From Nemertoderma westbladi (taxonomy: Eukaryota > Xenacoelomorpha > Nemertodermatida > Nemertodermatidae): a DNA stretch of 64,000 nucleotides. The DNA lies in NCBI GenBank assembly GCA_032718475.1, contig JAUCBJ010008402.1, forward strand, positions 1-64,000, given 5' to 3'. The notes below the pieces were generated by a model. It worked only from the letters and a program-made list of their open reading frames with translations, made no database searches and was not told the origin of the DNA. The position numbers and the translations under genes were made by a program. This document shows, in pieces, positions 1 through 9,377 of the stretch (positions are counted from its first letter, which is position 1; the number at the start of each line of letters is the position of its first letter).

Positions 1-23
1 TAAAAGCAAACAATTATATCACT

Positions 24-43
24 GGGGGGGGGGGGGGGGGGGG
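24..43. repeat. poly(G) run, 20 bp
   Basis: An uninterrupted run of 20 G lies between AT-rich flanks. It could be a true homopolymer or carry a length error from sequencing. I see no paired structure with the poly-C runs near 1200-1277 beyond the base composition. Confidence 0.95.
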
Positions 44-294
44 TTATTAATCACATTTAGTTTTTAATTTAATTAGATGAGTTAGTTTTCTCCTTTCAAA
101 TGCAAATTTTGACGTTTATCTATCCAACGTTTGCAGAAAATATGTACAGTAGATTCAATGTGCCATCATTCTTTACTGCGTAACTATCTGGGTATCTATC
201 CCAAATATTCTCCATTACTGGTATTACGAAAGTTAATCAATCAGCTAGAAGAGTTGTATGTTTATTAAATTATTTATTTAAACGGAACATTGCT

Positions 295-1160
295 TTATAC
301 ATTGTATTTATTTTTACACTTTGAAGTGGTGCAGGTGCATATTGTAGTACATGGTAGAGCGGCTATAGAGCAGCCGCATCGATTGGAAGAACAGGCGCAG
401 AACAATTACAAGATATAGTTTTAAGGATCGAAATTGGGGCAATGGACGAGATGCCAGGATCCGGTATCAGTTTGTCATTGATCGCTATCCAACCAAACTT
501 GTTAATAGCCAACAGTGGAGGTGCAGGATCATCAGCAGCTCTACACAAAATAAATTGCAAACAAGCCCGTTTTACATGTTGTACGGTGGCACTCTGTGTG
601 GGGGGAAGGTTGAATACTTTAGGGTGTTGCTTCTTTGAAGTGAATAGCCTATGTCGAAGTTCATTCAGAGTATCCGATATGCCACCACCATAGAGGTGTA
701 TAATGAACAAGAGGCCTATTTGTAGCCATTCTTCTTCTGTAACATTTGGATCACAGAAAATCTGCAGGGATTCGTGCAACCTACACAGCAATTTGATTGC
801 GTTCTTTTTTCCCTTCCCATATGGATATGATACTGTATCGCAACCAGATAAAGCGTGTAAAGAAAGGAGACCAGCACACTGATTTCCGAGTTGGATAGCA
901 GTGGTGTTGATATCTATGATTTTTCCATTAAATCTACGTATGGAGAGTTGAACAGTTGGTTGATATAGCCAGAAGAAGAATACTGCTAGTACGAAAATGT
1001 CTGTATCATCTGTTGTTATTTGTATATGTCTGATGTTGTCATTATCAGATAACTTTAACATGTAACTAATAATAGTAACATCAGCTTCTTCATGTTCGAA
1101 TATATTATTAGAGACCCCAACAAGGTGTAATGATTTATGTGTTGTATAATTAGGGGGCGT
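295..1160 (-). pseudogene. Broken gene of an uncharacterised metazoan family with nuclease-like acidic motifs and a CXC-type cysteine tail
   Basis: The main open frame is 363-1061 from its first Met, but it stays open upstream to a stop at 1161-1163. The added codons carry EHEEAD (about 1080-1097), which I recall as a hallmark of this family, so the Met at 1061 is internal. Next come TTDDTDIFVL, then LHALSGCDTVSYPYGKGK, then LNELRHRLF and LPPTQSATVQHVKRA, in the usual family order. The spaced acidic residues recall PIN/FEN-type nucleases; this is inference and no activity is shown. The frame ends early just after ISCNC. A different minus frame, 295-399, encodes CACSSNRCGCSIAALPC and then TTICTC, the cysteine cluster expected there, so a single-base indel near 401 broke the gene. 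The family is normally much longer; the 5' part is missing and a C-rich repeat starts at about 1150. I call it a 5'-truncated, frameshifted remnant, possibly of transposon origin. Confidence 0.6.
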
Positions 1161-1277
1161 TCATAAAGTATGTCACACAAATTTTCCTATTTTTGACCCC
1201 CCCCCCCCCTCCCCTCCCCCCTCTTTCACAAAGTGTCACACAAGCTCGACCACCCCCCCCCCCCCCCCCCCCCCCCC
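1150..1277. repeat. C-rich dispersed repeat with C13 and C25 runs
   Basis: The stretch starts TTAGGGGGCGTTCATAAAG and has two related halves, each with TGTCACACAA followed by a C-rich run: 13 C at 1197-1209, then mixed C/T, and 25 C at 1253-1277. From memory, GGGGCGTTCATAAA followed by TGTCAC and C-runs is a very common dispersed repeat in invertebrate genomes. It abuts the 5' end of the broken gene at 295-1160 and supplies the stop that closes its upstream frame, so its insertion may have truncated that gene. Confidence 0.6.
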
Positions 1278-1315
1278 GTCACATTAGACAATACTTAATA
1301 AGTATACTGATTCTA

Positions 1316-1576
1316 TCACCGAAGACGCCACCGCTTAGTGCCTTCCTCTTTATGTGGTCTTAAATCACCTTCACGATCTTCATCATCCTCCACTAACCCA
1401 GAATCAAACATGTTATCCACACCCAAGGCAAACATAGTGCATATGTGGTGGGATAACTCCCAAATGGTCAACTGTTCTTGGAACAGAGTCTTCCCCTTCA
1501 ATCCACGAAGTGACTTCCCCTTTCTTATGTACTGTAGGTCTGCTCCCCAAACTGGTCCTTCCAAACAGAGTTGCAC
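1316..1576 (-). CDS. Unrecognised 86-codon open frame
   Basis: I do not recognise this peptide. It is basic at its start (IRKGKSLRGLKGKT) and acidic near its end (LVEDDEDREGDLRPHKEEG), with no signal peptide, transmembrane segment or clear domain. It lies upstream of, and on the same strand as, the broken gene at 295-1160, separated from it by the C-rich repeat. It could be a piece of the same degraded locus, a fragment of another mobile element, or chance. Its base composition is less AT-rich than the DNA to its right, which is the only other hint of past coding. Confidence 0.2.
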   Translation of the reverse strand: MQLCLEGPVWGADLQYIRKGKSLRGLKGKTLFQEQLTIWELSHHICTMFALGVDNMFDSGLVEDDEDREGDLRPHKEEGTKRWRLR

Positions 1577-1579
1577 ATT

Positions 1580-2274
1580 TCTTCCTTTTATATTTGTGTA
1601 TATTATATTGTATTGTATTATATTGTGTATATTATTTATTATTTATATTATGATTTTTATAAATTATTTTCTAGAACATAGTCAACATTCTATAATATTT
1701 TTTATTCTAGCTTCTATTTATCAAAATACTAGCTATTAAAAAATTTTACTAAAAAACCAAAATATTTTATTTATACTTTTTGCATATTATTCTGGAATAT
1801 TTTAGAAATTTCAATTTAGCTATATTCATTTTCAAAACAACTAAAACTGCTACCAACCATAAAAAACACTAGCTATGTAAAATACAAAACAAGTTACGCA
1901 ATATTATTTTTTGATTTTATAAACAAATGTGCCGCTGTGTGCTGGCATAAAAAATACTAGCTATATCAATTTCAATAAATAAGACTAATCACCAATAAAG
2001 TGTGTGTGTAAACCAAGTTAAATTACGAGGCGGTAGGCAATATATAAACGAAGCGGTTAACGAAACGGCGGTGAACAATAAATAAAACAAACGAGCATAG
2101 AACACTTTATTTAATTACTCCAGTAACAAACGTTTATAATTCAATGTAATTTTTGGAATAGGTTGACTAATTTGTACCGGTACTTGTATTTTATGCTGTA
2201 AAAAAAATTCCCCAAGGTATCCCAACTGGCACCCGGTGAATATTTACATTATTACTATCAGGGAAGACATTGAG
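1580..2274. other. AT-rich DNA without a recognisable gene
   Basis: The stretch is strongly AT-rich, with runs such as TATATTGTATTGTATTATATTG near 1600-1625 (mixed, not a clean microsatellite) and three loose repeats of an 'ACTAGCTAT' motif (near 1728, 1869 and 1950). I see no open frame of interest, RNA gene or repeat boundary. LINE1 coding remnants begin at its right edge. Confidence 0.6.
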
Positions 2275-3142
2275 AAAATAAAATTGCGTGATGACCCAAG
2301 TTCACGGTCCTCCCTTGAGCTCTATTGAGCGTCTACTGGACTAATAATTATTTGTATAAATTTAGGAAATACCGTGTTTTAGCTGATTAGAATAATTACT
2401 GCAAATATAGAAACCTTGTCCAACGGGAAATAAAAAAAGCTAAATCTGAATATTTGTACAACAAAATAAGTGAGAATAAAGATAATTCTAAAAGTCTATG
2501 GTCTACCCTAAAATCTTTAGGTTATAAAAACCTTAAATCTAAATCGAATATTGTTCTGCAAGATAACGGTGAGCTGGTACATGATCATACTCTAGTTAGT
2601 AATTTATTTAATAATTATTTTACTAATGTTGCCTCTAATTTAGTTAAGAAGTTACCGTTACCAAGTAATAAATATAGTATAGGGTCCGAAACTCTAAATA
2701 ATTTTTATTTAGAAAAGTTACAAAATTCAGAAAAGTTATTTTTAGAACCCGTTTCTGAGGATTTCGTTTTTAAAAATCTACTTAGCCTATCAGCCTCAAA
2801 AAGTACCGGTCTAGACCTAATACCTGCCCGTTTTCTTAAGGATGGTGCTGAAGTACTTAAAGTGCCTATTACTTTTATTATTAATTACTCTATCGTAGAT
2901 AATGTAGTACCAGACGAACTGAAATTAGCTAAGGTTGTTCCTCTGTATAAAAAGAATAGTAAAGTAGAACCCTGTAATTACAGACCTGTTAGTATCTTAA
3001 GTATTGTATCTAAAATTCTAGAACGTTCTGTTTTTCTACAGCTGGAGGCACATCTTAGTAGGCTAAATCTGATCTATGAACTTCAGTCCGGTTTTCGTAA
3101 ATCATATTCTACAGACATCTCTGCCTTATTAACTTAACTGAT
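2275..3142 (+). pseudogene. LINE1 reverse transcriptase, N-terminal part
   Basis: Coding starts in decayed form near 2275 (KLRDDP), has an in-frame TAG at 2388-2390, and is open from 2391 to 3137. Recognisable motifs are REIKKAKSEYLYNKI (about 2424-2470), NYFTNVASNL, STGLDLIPARFLKDGA, VVPLYKKNS, CNYRPVSILSIVSKILERSV and LQSGFRKSYSTD. At about 3115-3122 the correct reading moves to another frame, where the sequence continues CLINLTD up to 3142; this is an indel. The MITE then interrupts the gene. The family role is target-primed reverse transcription of the element RNA; this copy cannot make the enzyme. Confidence 0.85.
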
Positions 3143-3144
3143 AC

Positions 3145-3675
3145 ACGAAGTGGGGACTTCGCGCAGCACGAAGTTGGCAGAGCCTTAGCGAATTGACACT
3201 GTTAGGGGGTGGGTCAATTAATGCAAATAGTTGTCGTTGTCACGTTGGCCCTCTAGCGGCAGACTGGAGAACTGCAGATGGATTCGCCTCCTTTGAAAGT
3301 CACAGCTAATGGTCTAATACATATCTGCCAAGTTTCAGCTTAAACGGATTAAAAGCAAAGAAATGGGAGGGCATTTAATGTTTAGACATGTGGCCCTCTA
3401 GCGGGAGACCATTGCACTGATGGTGTCTGAAAGTCTCTGAAAAATCTCAACTTTTGCTCATATTGATACCTACAAATTTTCAACTTGGCAGCTTTAAATC
3501 CGACAAAGTTATTAGCATGTCAAAATCGTAACGACGACGACGACGACGACAACGACGACGACGACGACGACGACAACGACGACGACGACGACAACTATTT
3601 GCATAAATTGACCCACCCCCTAACAGTGTCAAAGTGTCAATTCGCTAAGGCTCCGCCAACTTCGTGGCTCGCCCC
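3145..3675. mobile_element. Fold-back MITE-like element inserted in LINE1
   Basis: The ends form a long imperfect inverted repeat: left arm about 3149-3240, right arm about 3580-3675. Shared segments on reverse complement include CACGAAGTTGGC, GAGCCTTAGCGAATTGACAC and TGTTAGGGGGTGGGTCAATT. The right arm carries an extra 8 bp by local duplication of the GACAC segment. The interior has no transposase frame but has two direct copies of GGCCCTCTAGCGG/GGG (about 3247 and 3392). It splits the LINE1 RT frame between LTD and IRCNN. Any target-site duplication is too short or decayed to call; I see at most a 2-3 bp match (ACA). Superfamily unassigned. Confidence 0.75.
3530..3594. repeat. (GAC)n microsatellite with AAC interruptions
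   Basis: About 65 bp of GAC/CGA triplets are broken by three CAA triplets. The run adjoins the inner edge of the MITE right arm. The left arm has only the short GTCGTTGTC at the matching place, so the run probably grew from terminal-repeat sequence. The acidic poly-Asp peptide it encodes in one frame is not evidence of a gene. Confidence 0.95.
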
Positions 3676-4365
3676 ACAATTAGATGTAATAACGCAAAGG
3701 GTTTATATACTGGTATGGTAATGTTGGACCTACAAAAGGCTTTCGATACTGTAGATCACGAAATTCTGCTTGGTAAGTTAGGCCTGATGGGTGTAGGTTC
3801 TATAGACTGTTTCAAGTCCTACCCGTCAGACAGAGGTCAAACTGTAGTCATTAGCAAATCGCAGTCTACTGTACAAGAGATTACCTGTGGTGTACCGCAA
3901 GGTAGTATATTAGGTCCTCTGCTTTTTGTATGCTATGTAAATGATATGATAAGTAGTATAGATCCCGATTTTAAACTCATTTTATATGCCGCCGACAGTG
4001 CTCTTATTTTCTCTCATAAAGATCCTATCCATATTTCCCAAAAGTTAAGTGCAGTTCTAAAATCCTGTAATGAGTGGTTGGTTGATAATAAGCTATCCAT
4101 TCACTACGGTAAGACTGAAAGTATTTTGTTTGGTTCCAAAAGAAAGTTAAAGAAGGTAACTAAGTTTGAAGTCACTAGCGATGGACATAAGATTGAAAAT
4201 AAAAAGGAAGTTAAATATTTAGGCGCCACATTGGATAACTGCTTATCAGGAGAAAGTACAGTGAAAAATATTTTCTCGAAAGTTAACAGTAGGCTTAGGT
4301 TTCTATACAGAAATAAAAATAGTTTAAACACCGACTCCCGCAAGTTACTTTGCCCTTCTTTAATA
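3676..4365 (+). pseudogene. LINE1 reverse transcriptase, central (catalytic) part
   Basis: The open frame carries RT motif A (GMVMLDLQKAFDTVDHEIL), motif B (CGVPQGSILGPLLFVCYVNDM), motif C region (LYAADSALIFS), then LSIHYGKTESILFGSKRK and VKYLGATLDNCL. Motif C should read YADD; here the first catalytic aspartate is alanine (codons TAT GCC GCC GAC, near 3986-3997), so the polymerase would be inactive. The frame is otherwise open to 4365, where LINE2 copy 1 is inserted after PSLI. The reading resumes at 5884 in the same codon phase. Confidence 0.88.
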
Positions 4366-5871
4366 CTACTACTACTAGGATCGGCATGCTGCATTGCAGC
4401 TGCATTTTTAAGAATGCTGTGCCGGCTTGTCAACAAAATTGCACCGCCACAACTCCCTATCACCCATGACATTTGCTAGATCATCCGCATCTTTAAGGCC
4501 AGTGTCCTTTAAAATGCGTCTCAAGAAAGTCATGGGCTGTCCACTATGCTTATTCACTCCATGAGGCTGCCAAAGTACAAGATTATGCACTGGCTGGTCC
4601 TCACGGCGAAAGCAATGTCCTGCAAAGCGGAGGCGATTTTGTTCTAGTGTCAAGCTTGGGGGAACCAATGAGACACCTCCAATGTTATATAGTGTCTGGT
4701 TGGAGATGTGTGCATTGTACTTGACACAATGAACCCGGCGTAGCATTCTTGTGAATGTGCCATCCAGAGATTTGGTGTCCTCAGCAGTTAGAGCCCAGCA
4801 TGGACTCCCGTAGAGGAGTACTGGAACTACTGCTGCTCTAAATAATCGGACCTTAAGTTTCCGATTAATTCTCGGTGACTTCCAAATCCTGGAAAGCCTA
4901 TTCAAGGCTGCCCATGCCTTTCCCTTACGTATTCGAAGGTCCTCACCTGACTTCCGGATCCATGATCCCAGGTAACAGAAGTCGTCCACATGCTCAAGCA
5001 TACCATCCTTTGAGCTTATGCTCATCCGATCAGAGACTTGCTGAGGACTTTCAAAGTTAACTGTCAGAATTTTGGTCTTTCTGGAGTTAATAAAAAGACC
5101 AACACTAGAAGCAGCATGTTCTAATGAGCTGAGGAGCCGTTGGGCTCCCTCTAATGATTCTGAGAGTACTCCTAAGTCATCAGCAAAGTCTAGATCAGTT
5201 AGGTACTTGGCAGGATTTCCTCGACTTCTGGAGCCAGTAGGTGGAGTTATCATCACCCCATCATCATTATGATGATCTAAGGACATGCGTAGAACATAGT
5301 CAACCACAATAATAAACAAGAATGGTGCAAGTGTGTCTCCTTGGAGGACGCCCCATAACACTTCAAATGGTTCTGTGTCACCATCAACAGTAGACACAAA
5401 TGTTGTCGAACCATCGTATACTGATCTGATAGCTGCAATAATTTCATCAGGAATCCCATATAATGAAAGTATGCTGAACATACGTGAGCGAGAGACTGAA
5501 TCAAAGGCCTTGAAGAAGTCAACAAAGATGACAGCCAGATGCCTGTCTTTCTTTTTTGATAATTCTTCAATTATCCTTCTAAGTGCCAAAATGGGCTCCA
5601 TGGTCCCACGACCTTTACGGAACCCATTCTGATTTCCACGGAGCAGTCTCTCAATGGGATCCCTGATGCGATTTAATAGAATCCTATTGTATAGCTTTGC
5701 AGCAATCGAGATCAATGAGATTCCCCGAAAAGAACCATAGAGTGTTAGGTTGCCCTTCTTGGGAACTGGCACCAACTTATTTGTTTTCATTTCTTGTGGG
5801 ACTCTTGTTGTACGGTACATGTCTACTATGATGGGATAGATGAGCTTTAAACACTCAGGTATTTTAAAGAC
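4366..5871 (-). mobile_element. LINE2 copy 1: 5'-truncated RTE-like LINE, antisense inside LINE1
   Basis: This 1.5-kb stretch is nearly identical to the 3' part of the longer copy at 27498-31253. Its 3' end, on the left, is a short (TAG)n tail at about 4366-4378, a type of tail seen in RTE-like elements. Its 5' end stops at about 5871, where the match to copy 2 breaks off abruptly. TTAATA at 4360-4365 and again at 5884-5889 could be the target-site duplication, with about 12 bp of filler (5872-5883). 5' truncation with filler is usual for LINE insertion. Confidence 0.88.
4408..5871 (-). pseudogene. LINE2 reverse transcriptase, C-terminal two thirds (truncated copy)
   Basis: The frame is open for the whole fragment; the first Met is at 5820 but the in-frame codons up to 5871 (VFKIPECLKLIYPIIVD) match copy 2, so that Met is not a real start. 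Motifs in order: LVPVPKKGN, GISLISIAAKLYNRIL, QNGFRKGRGTMEPILALRR, motif A AVIFVDFFKAFDSVSR, motif B WGVLQGDTLAPFLF, motif C LTDLDFADDLGVL with the FADD aspartates intact, then VDDFCYLGSWIRKSGEDLRIRKG, VVPVLLYGSPCWALT, and the thumb/C-terminal region to HCFRREDQPVHNLVLWQP. Compared with copy 2 there are few amino-acid changes, among them one extra Ala (RAAVV against RAVV) from a 3-base indel near 4830. Without the endonuclease it cannot move by itself. Confidence 0.88.
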
Positions 5872-5883
5872 TGTTTAAGACCG

Positions 5884-6378
5884 TTAATACAGTGCCACAT
5901 GGACTATGCGTGCTCTTCTTGGTATGAAGGCTTAACCAAACAGCTTAAATGTAAATTACAAGTAGCTCAGAATAAAGTAGTACGATTTATTAAAGACTAC
6001 AAACCTAGGCACCACCTAACTCCAGATGACTTTTCTGAATCTGGACTACTTTACTTAGATAGTAGAGTTAAGCAGCTACGCCTTAACCATGTGCAAAAAG
6101 TGTATAATGGTAAATGTCCCAATTACCTACAACAAAAATTCAACAGAGTACGCGACACATATTCTTACTGTACCAGAGCTAGTGCTTCAAACTTCTACCT
6201 CCCGAATTGTAAATCCTTCGAATCTGATACTTTCTTTTTTAACGGCATTAAAAATTGGAACGCTCTGCCTAATGAAATTAAAAACCTAAATAATCAACAT
6301 TCTTTTAAATCTGCAGTTAAATCTCATCTCCGTGTGCAATGTAAAAATAGGTACAATAGTCCTACAGTAAGTTATTAG
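5884..6378 (+). pseudogene. LINE1 reverse transcriptase, C-terminal part
   Basis: Reading resumes with LIQCHMDYACSSWYEGL, continuing the PSLI that ends the central part at 4365. It runs open to a stop at 6376-6378. The segment includes QVAQNKVVRFIKD, SRVKQLRLNHVQKVYNG, and the terminal FFFNGIKNWNALPNEIKN with a basic tail, the conserved C-terminal module of CR1/L2-like LINE proteins. The Met at 5899 is internal to the protein and is not a start. Confidence 0.85.
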
Positions 6379-6714
6379 TTTATTAATTATTTACTATTTA
6401 TACTGTAATTACGTTTTATAATAAATTGTTCTGTACATTACATCTTTATCGTTGAGTCGGACATTGTCACGCTCTCGGTAAAGTTGTACATGTACATAGT
6501 GTAATTACGTTTTATATTGGTTTTAGGTTAGTGTAGTGTAATATTGTATTTGTAACCAAGTAACATAAAGGACCCCCTTGGAAATAAGCTGCAAAGCTTT
6601 AGGGGTAATCCTATATGTTATGTTGGACAATACCTTTATACCGGTACATTGTTTGGTGTATTTGTTATTGTTTTTTACATAATGTATAAATAAATCTATC
6701 TATCTATCTATCTA
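6379..6714 (+). other. LINE1 3' UTR, poly(A) signal and (TCTA)n tail
   Basis: After the stop the DNA is AT-rich and non-coding. AATAAA lies at about 6689-6694, followed directly by five TCTA/ATCT repeats (6695-6714). A short tandem-repeat tail in place of poly(A) is usual for CR1/L2-like LINEs and marks the 3' end of the element; unrelated DNA (ACCCGGCTC) follows. Confidence 0.7.
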
Positions 6715-6778
6715 ACCCGGCTCTATGGTGTCTATTCTTCAGTAAGTTTTTATTTGTGACCTAACGATACATTTTCAG

Positions 6779-6943
6779 ACATAAGCCGCCTATTGGTGTG
6801 CACCCTAGTGCCGAGGACTCGATGTACATCAGTGGGAGTAACAACTCGGAACTGCAATACGAGAGTATTGGTGATGTGGAGGATTGTGATTGGACGCTTT
6901 CCGAGGACGATAGTTTGTCCTTCGCCAGGAGCAGCAGCCATCG
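6779..6943 (+). CDS. Candidate internal exon of an unknown gene (55 codons)
   Basis: A pyrimidine-containing acceptor (ATTTTCAG, ending 6778) precedes an open frame that ends at a donor-like TCG|GTTAGT (GT at 6944). The 165-bp length is a multiple of three. The peptide is acidic and serine-rich, with SAEDSMYISGSNN, ESIGDVEDCDWTLSEDDSLSF and then ARSSSHR. I recognise no domain. An overlapping minus-strand frame exists, so chance remains possible; no neighbouring exon can be seen. Confidence 0.25.
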
Positions 6944-9377
6944 GTTAGTTTTGGTTACGTGTTGGGCATTGATTGGACATTACCAATAAGTTTGTGTTTT
7001 ATTATTAGGATCTTGATTACTGTATTTCATTTTGTTTTATTACAATTTATTTTTCGCTGTTTTGACATAACAGGAAATAATTGCCCAGGGAAAATAAACA
7101 TGCTTGATATTTGGGTTTGTGACTAGTTTTAGGGTTACGATTTAGTGTCCATTATTTTCATGATTCTCAATATTTCTTTGAAAGTAAAAGAATCATAATT
7201 AGCAAATTTTGTTTTTATCAACCATTTGAATCGAGTTTTCCAGTATGGCCAAATTATTATTTATTATGGACCTAATCAAAAAGTTATGAAAAATATTGTC
7301 TTCCCTTAACCGACAACTTTAGGACTTGGCCAATGACCATTCTGCACATATAGAACGCACATTTGATATTCCGATATAATTGAGATAAACTGGTTGTCTC
7401 GAGCAATCATTTCAACTGACCCAATCATAGGGTCTTATGTTTATATCTAGACGTGGAACTTTGCCCTTACATTAAATCTCCAGCTTGAATCTCTGGGTGG
7501 GATGAAACCATTTTCACTTTTATACAATCGCGGCCGTGTGAGTGAGGTGAATACGGCCGCTCCTAATACCGGAGGATCTATAACGTTATCCCGAAAACGA
7601 GGGTTTCCCGTGTCAGCTCCTAAACTAGCCGCTATTTTTTTTCGTACTGAAGGCGCGTGGGCCTATTCTAAGACCCTTAACTTGGCCCTTTTTCCAATCT
7701 AATTGTTTGACGGACATGACGGACAATTTTCGGAAGGGTGTTTTTAGATTTTTGTCAATTTTCGTCGATTCGTTTCATTAGGGTCTATGTAAAAAAAATA
7801 GAACCACGGCCGAAAGTACTTTTTTTATCGTTGAAACGTAAAGGGGGACATGTTTACAGCTTTAAAAATAGGGGGTCCCCGAGTTACTTTTCCATCTGTC
7901 CGTCAAAGTTAGAAAAACGGACAAAATGACTTTGCGGGATCCGTAATAACTCGGCTACTATTAATCGTACGGGAACGAAAGTAACGCGGTTGCAACGAGG
8001 AAGAGTGGGTCTACCTTCGTATCGAATGGGGGTAAGAGATTAAATAAAATTTCGGGTGGAAAAAGGGGCTGTAAATTTGTACGTTTTTGTCCGTCTTTTT
8101 TCGAAATTTTATTTCCGAAATGTTTAATTCGACAACGCGACAATTCGACAACGCAATTATATAGTATTGGGTTATTTTCTTTGCAGATACTTTATTTTCA
8201 TATTAATATGTTGTTTGAACCTTACTGAGCGCATTAGGGGATATGCGTACAAATAACCGGCCCTTATGAGGCTTCGATTGGGTAAATTAATAAAACATAA
8301 GGTTGTATAGTATAATATTCTAAAAACCAGTGTGATATTAAATGCACTTTAAATAATAAATAGAAATCAAATAACAATTGGACCACACAATTAAAAACTC
8401 GCACAATTTTGTACTTATTATATCGCTTCAAATTAATTCAACAGTGGATATTTGTGGGAAGGGGGAAGTTACAGTGTGCATTCGGGGGAAGTTTGGTGAA
8501 CTGCATTTATGCAGTGAATCCAAACTTCCCCATTTGATATATCATATACTTAAGACATGCTAGGGTGACGGGGAAATATTTGTTACTGTCACACTTTGCT
8601 TCCATTTATCCTATCCTTTATTATTACCCCAGTCAGATAAGAGATAATAAATCAGTAAAAACTAAAGTAAACTGTCTTTCATGCAAACAAATTTCTAACT
8701 AAAGACGGGTGAATGACCATGACCATGGAAATAATTTTAAATATAATTGTATATCAACTATTTGGGGAGGCTTCCAAGTTAGGCCCGAAAACAATTATTT
8801 TGTTACATATATAGTAAATAACGTTGTATGTTCTTCTTCCTCTCATAATAAAATATAAATGAAATATCTCAGATAGCTATGCCCTGTAACATTTCACAAC
8901 CAAAATATTTAAGTGTGAAAAGTGTAGGCCTACCACACTCCGCCCAAACAACCGCAAACGCATAGCCAACAAATTTAACAAAAGGTCACATACATGTTGG
9001 GTTCATGACGAGATGAGTGAAAATTGATCGCGTAATATAAAGTAAAAAATTAAGAGACGGGCTGGCTCTCCTCCACTTTCTTACCCAATGGATATGTTGT
9101 TGTAATAATCTAATATTGGGGCGGCTTTCTCTCGGTAATGCATCCATTATGGAACAACGATATCGGGATTATTGTCTATAATAATAGATCCGCTTATATA
9201 ACACACGTACTTTCATGGCTCGCCCTACACATTATCTTCTAGTAATTTGTAGTGGTTAAAGTTCCTCGGCTATTGAAACACCGAGACATTGTGGCTATTT
9301 CAGCTCGCCACAGATTGCATACAACATGTGAGACAACCTGTTTATTGTATCGACTTTGCAGCGTTAATACCCGCATC
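6944..9377. other. Anonymous DNA without a supported gene
   Basis: No frame here resembles a known protein; all are under 70 codons. A section at about 7440-8160 is richer in CpG and in CCG/CGG words than its AT-rich surroundings, contains ACGGACATGACGGAC and a local direct repeat AATTCGACAACGC (near 8125-8155), and may be an old dispersed repeat; I cannot place it in a family. The rest is AT-rich with no visible RNA gene. A hairpin at 8485-8531 is listed separately. Confidence 0.5.
8485..8531. repeat. Perfect 12-bp inverted repeat with nested 5-bp stem
   Basis: GGGGAAGTTTGG (8485-8496) is the exact reverse complement of CCAAACTTCCCC (8520-8531). Inside lies CTGCA (8501-8505) against TGCAG (8510-8514) with a TTTA loop. 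A partial copy of the arm (GGGGGAAGTT) sits just upstream at 8461-8470. Outside the arms no pairing continues, so this is short for a miRNA precursor; it may be the core of a small decayed inverted-repeat element. Confidence 0.7.

Larger units (their letters stand above)
2275..6714 (+). mobile_element. LINE1: degenerate CR1/L2-like non-LTR retrotransposon with two nested insertions
   Basis: The element is visible as reverse transcriptase coding in three pieces (about 2275-3142, 3676-4365, 5884-6378), followed by a 3' UTR, an AATAAA at about 6689-6694 and a (TCTA)n tail at 6695-6714. Interruptions are a fold-back MITE (about 3145-3675) and an antisense LINE2 fragment (4366-5871). The RT motifs and the C-terminal module ending in WNALPNEIKN and a basic SHLR segment are typical of CR1/L2-like LINEs in marine invertebrates. 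The 5' end, including the endonuclease, is absent, as expected from 5' truncation. Stops, frameshifts and a lost catalytic aspartate show it is dead. The clade assignment is by motif memory. Confidence 0.85.

Noticed and set aside
442-693. 83-codon plus-strand frame
   Set aside because: It is the antisense shadow of the conserved frame at 363-1160.
1338-1739. 133-codon plus-strand frame
   Set aside because: It overlaps the minus-strand 86-codon frame and ends in a low-complexity AT-rich tail (Ile/Phe/Tyr-rich). No motif supports it.
3485-3721. Acidic 78-codon frame with poly-Asp
   Set aside because: It is a translation of the (GAC)n microsatellite in the MITE.
8485-8531. miRNA precursor hairpin
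   Set aside because: The pairing covers only 47 bp and does not extend beyond the 12-bp arms, short of the roughly 60-80 bp expected.
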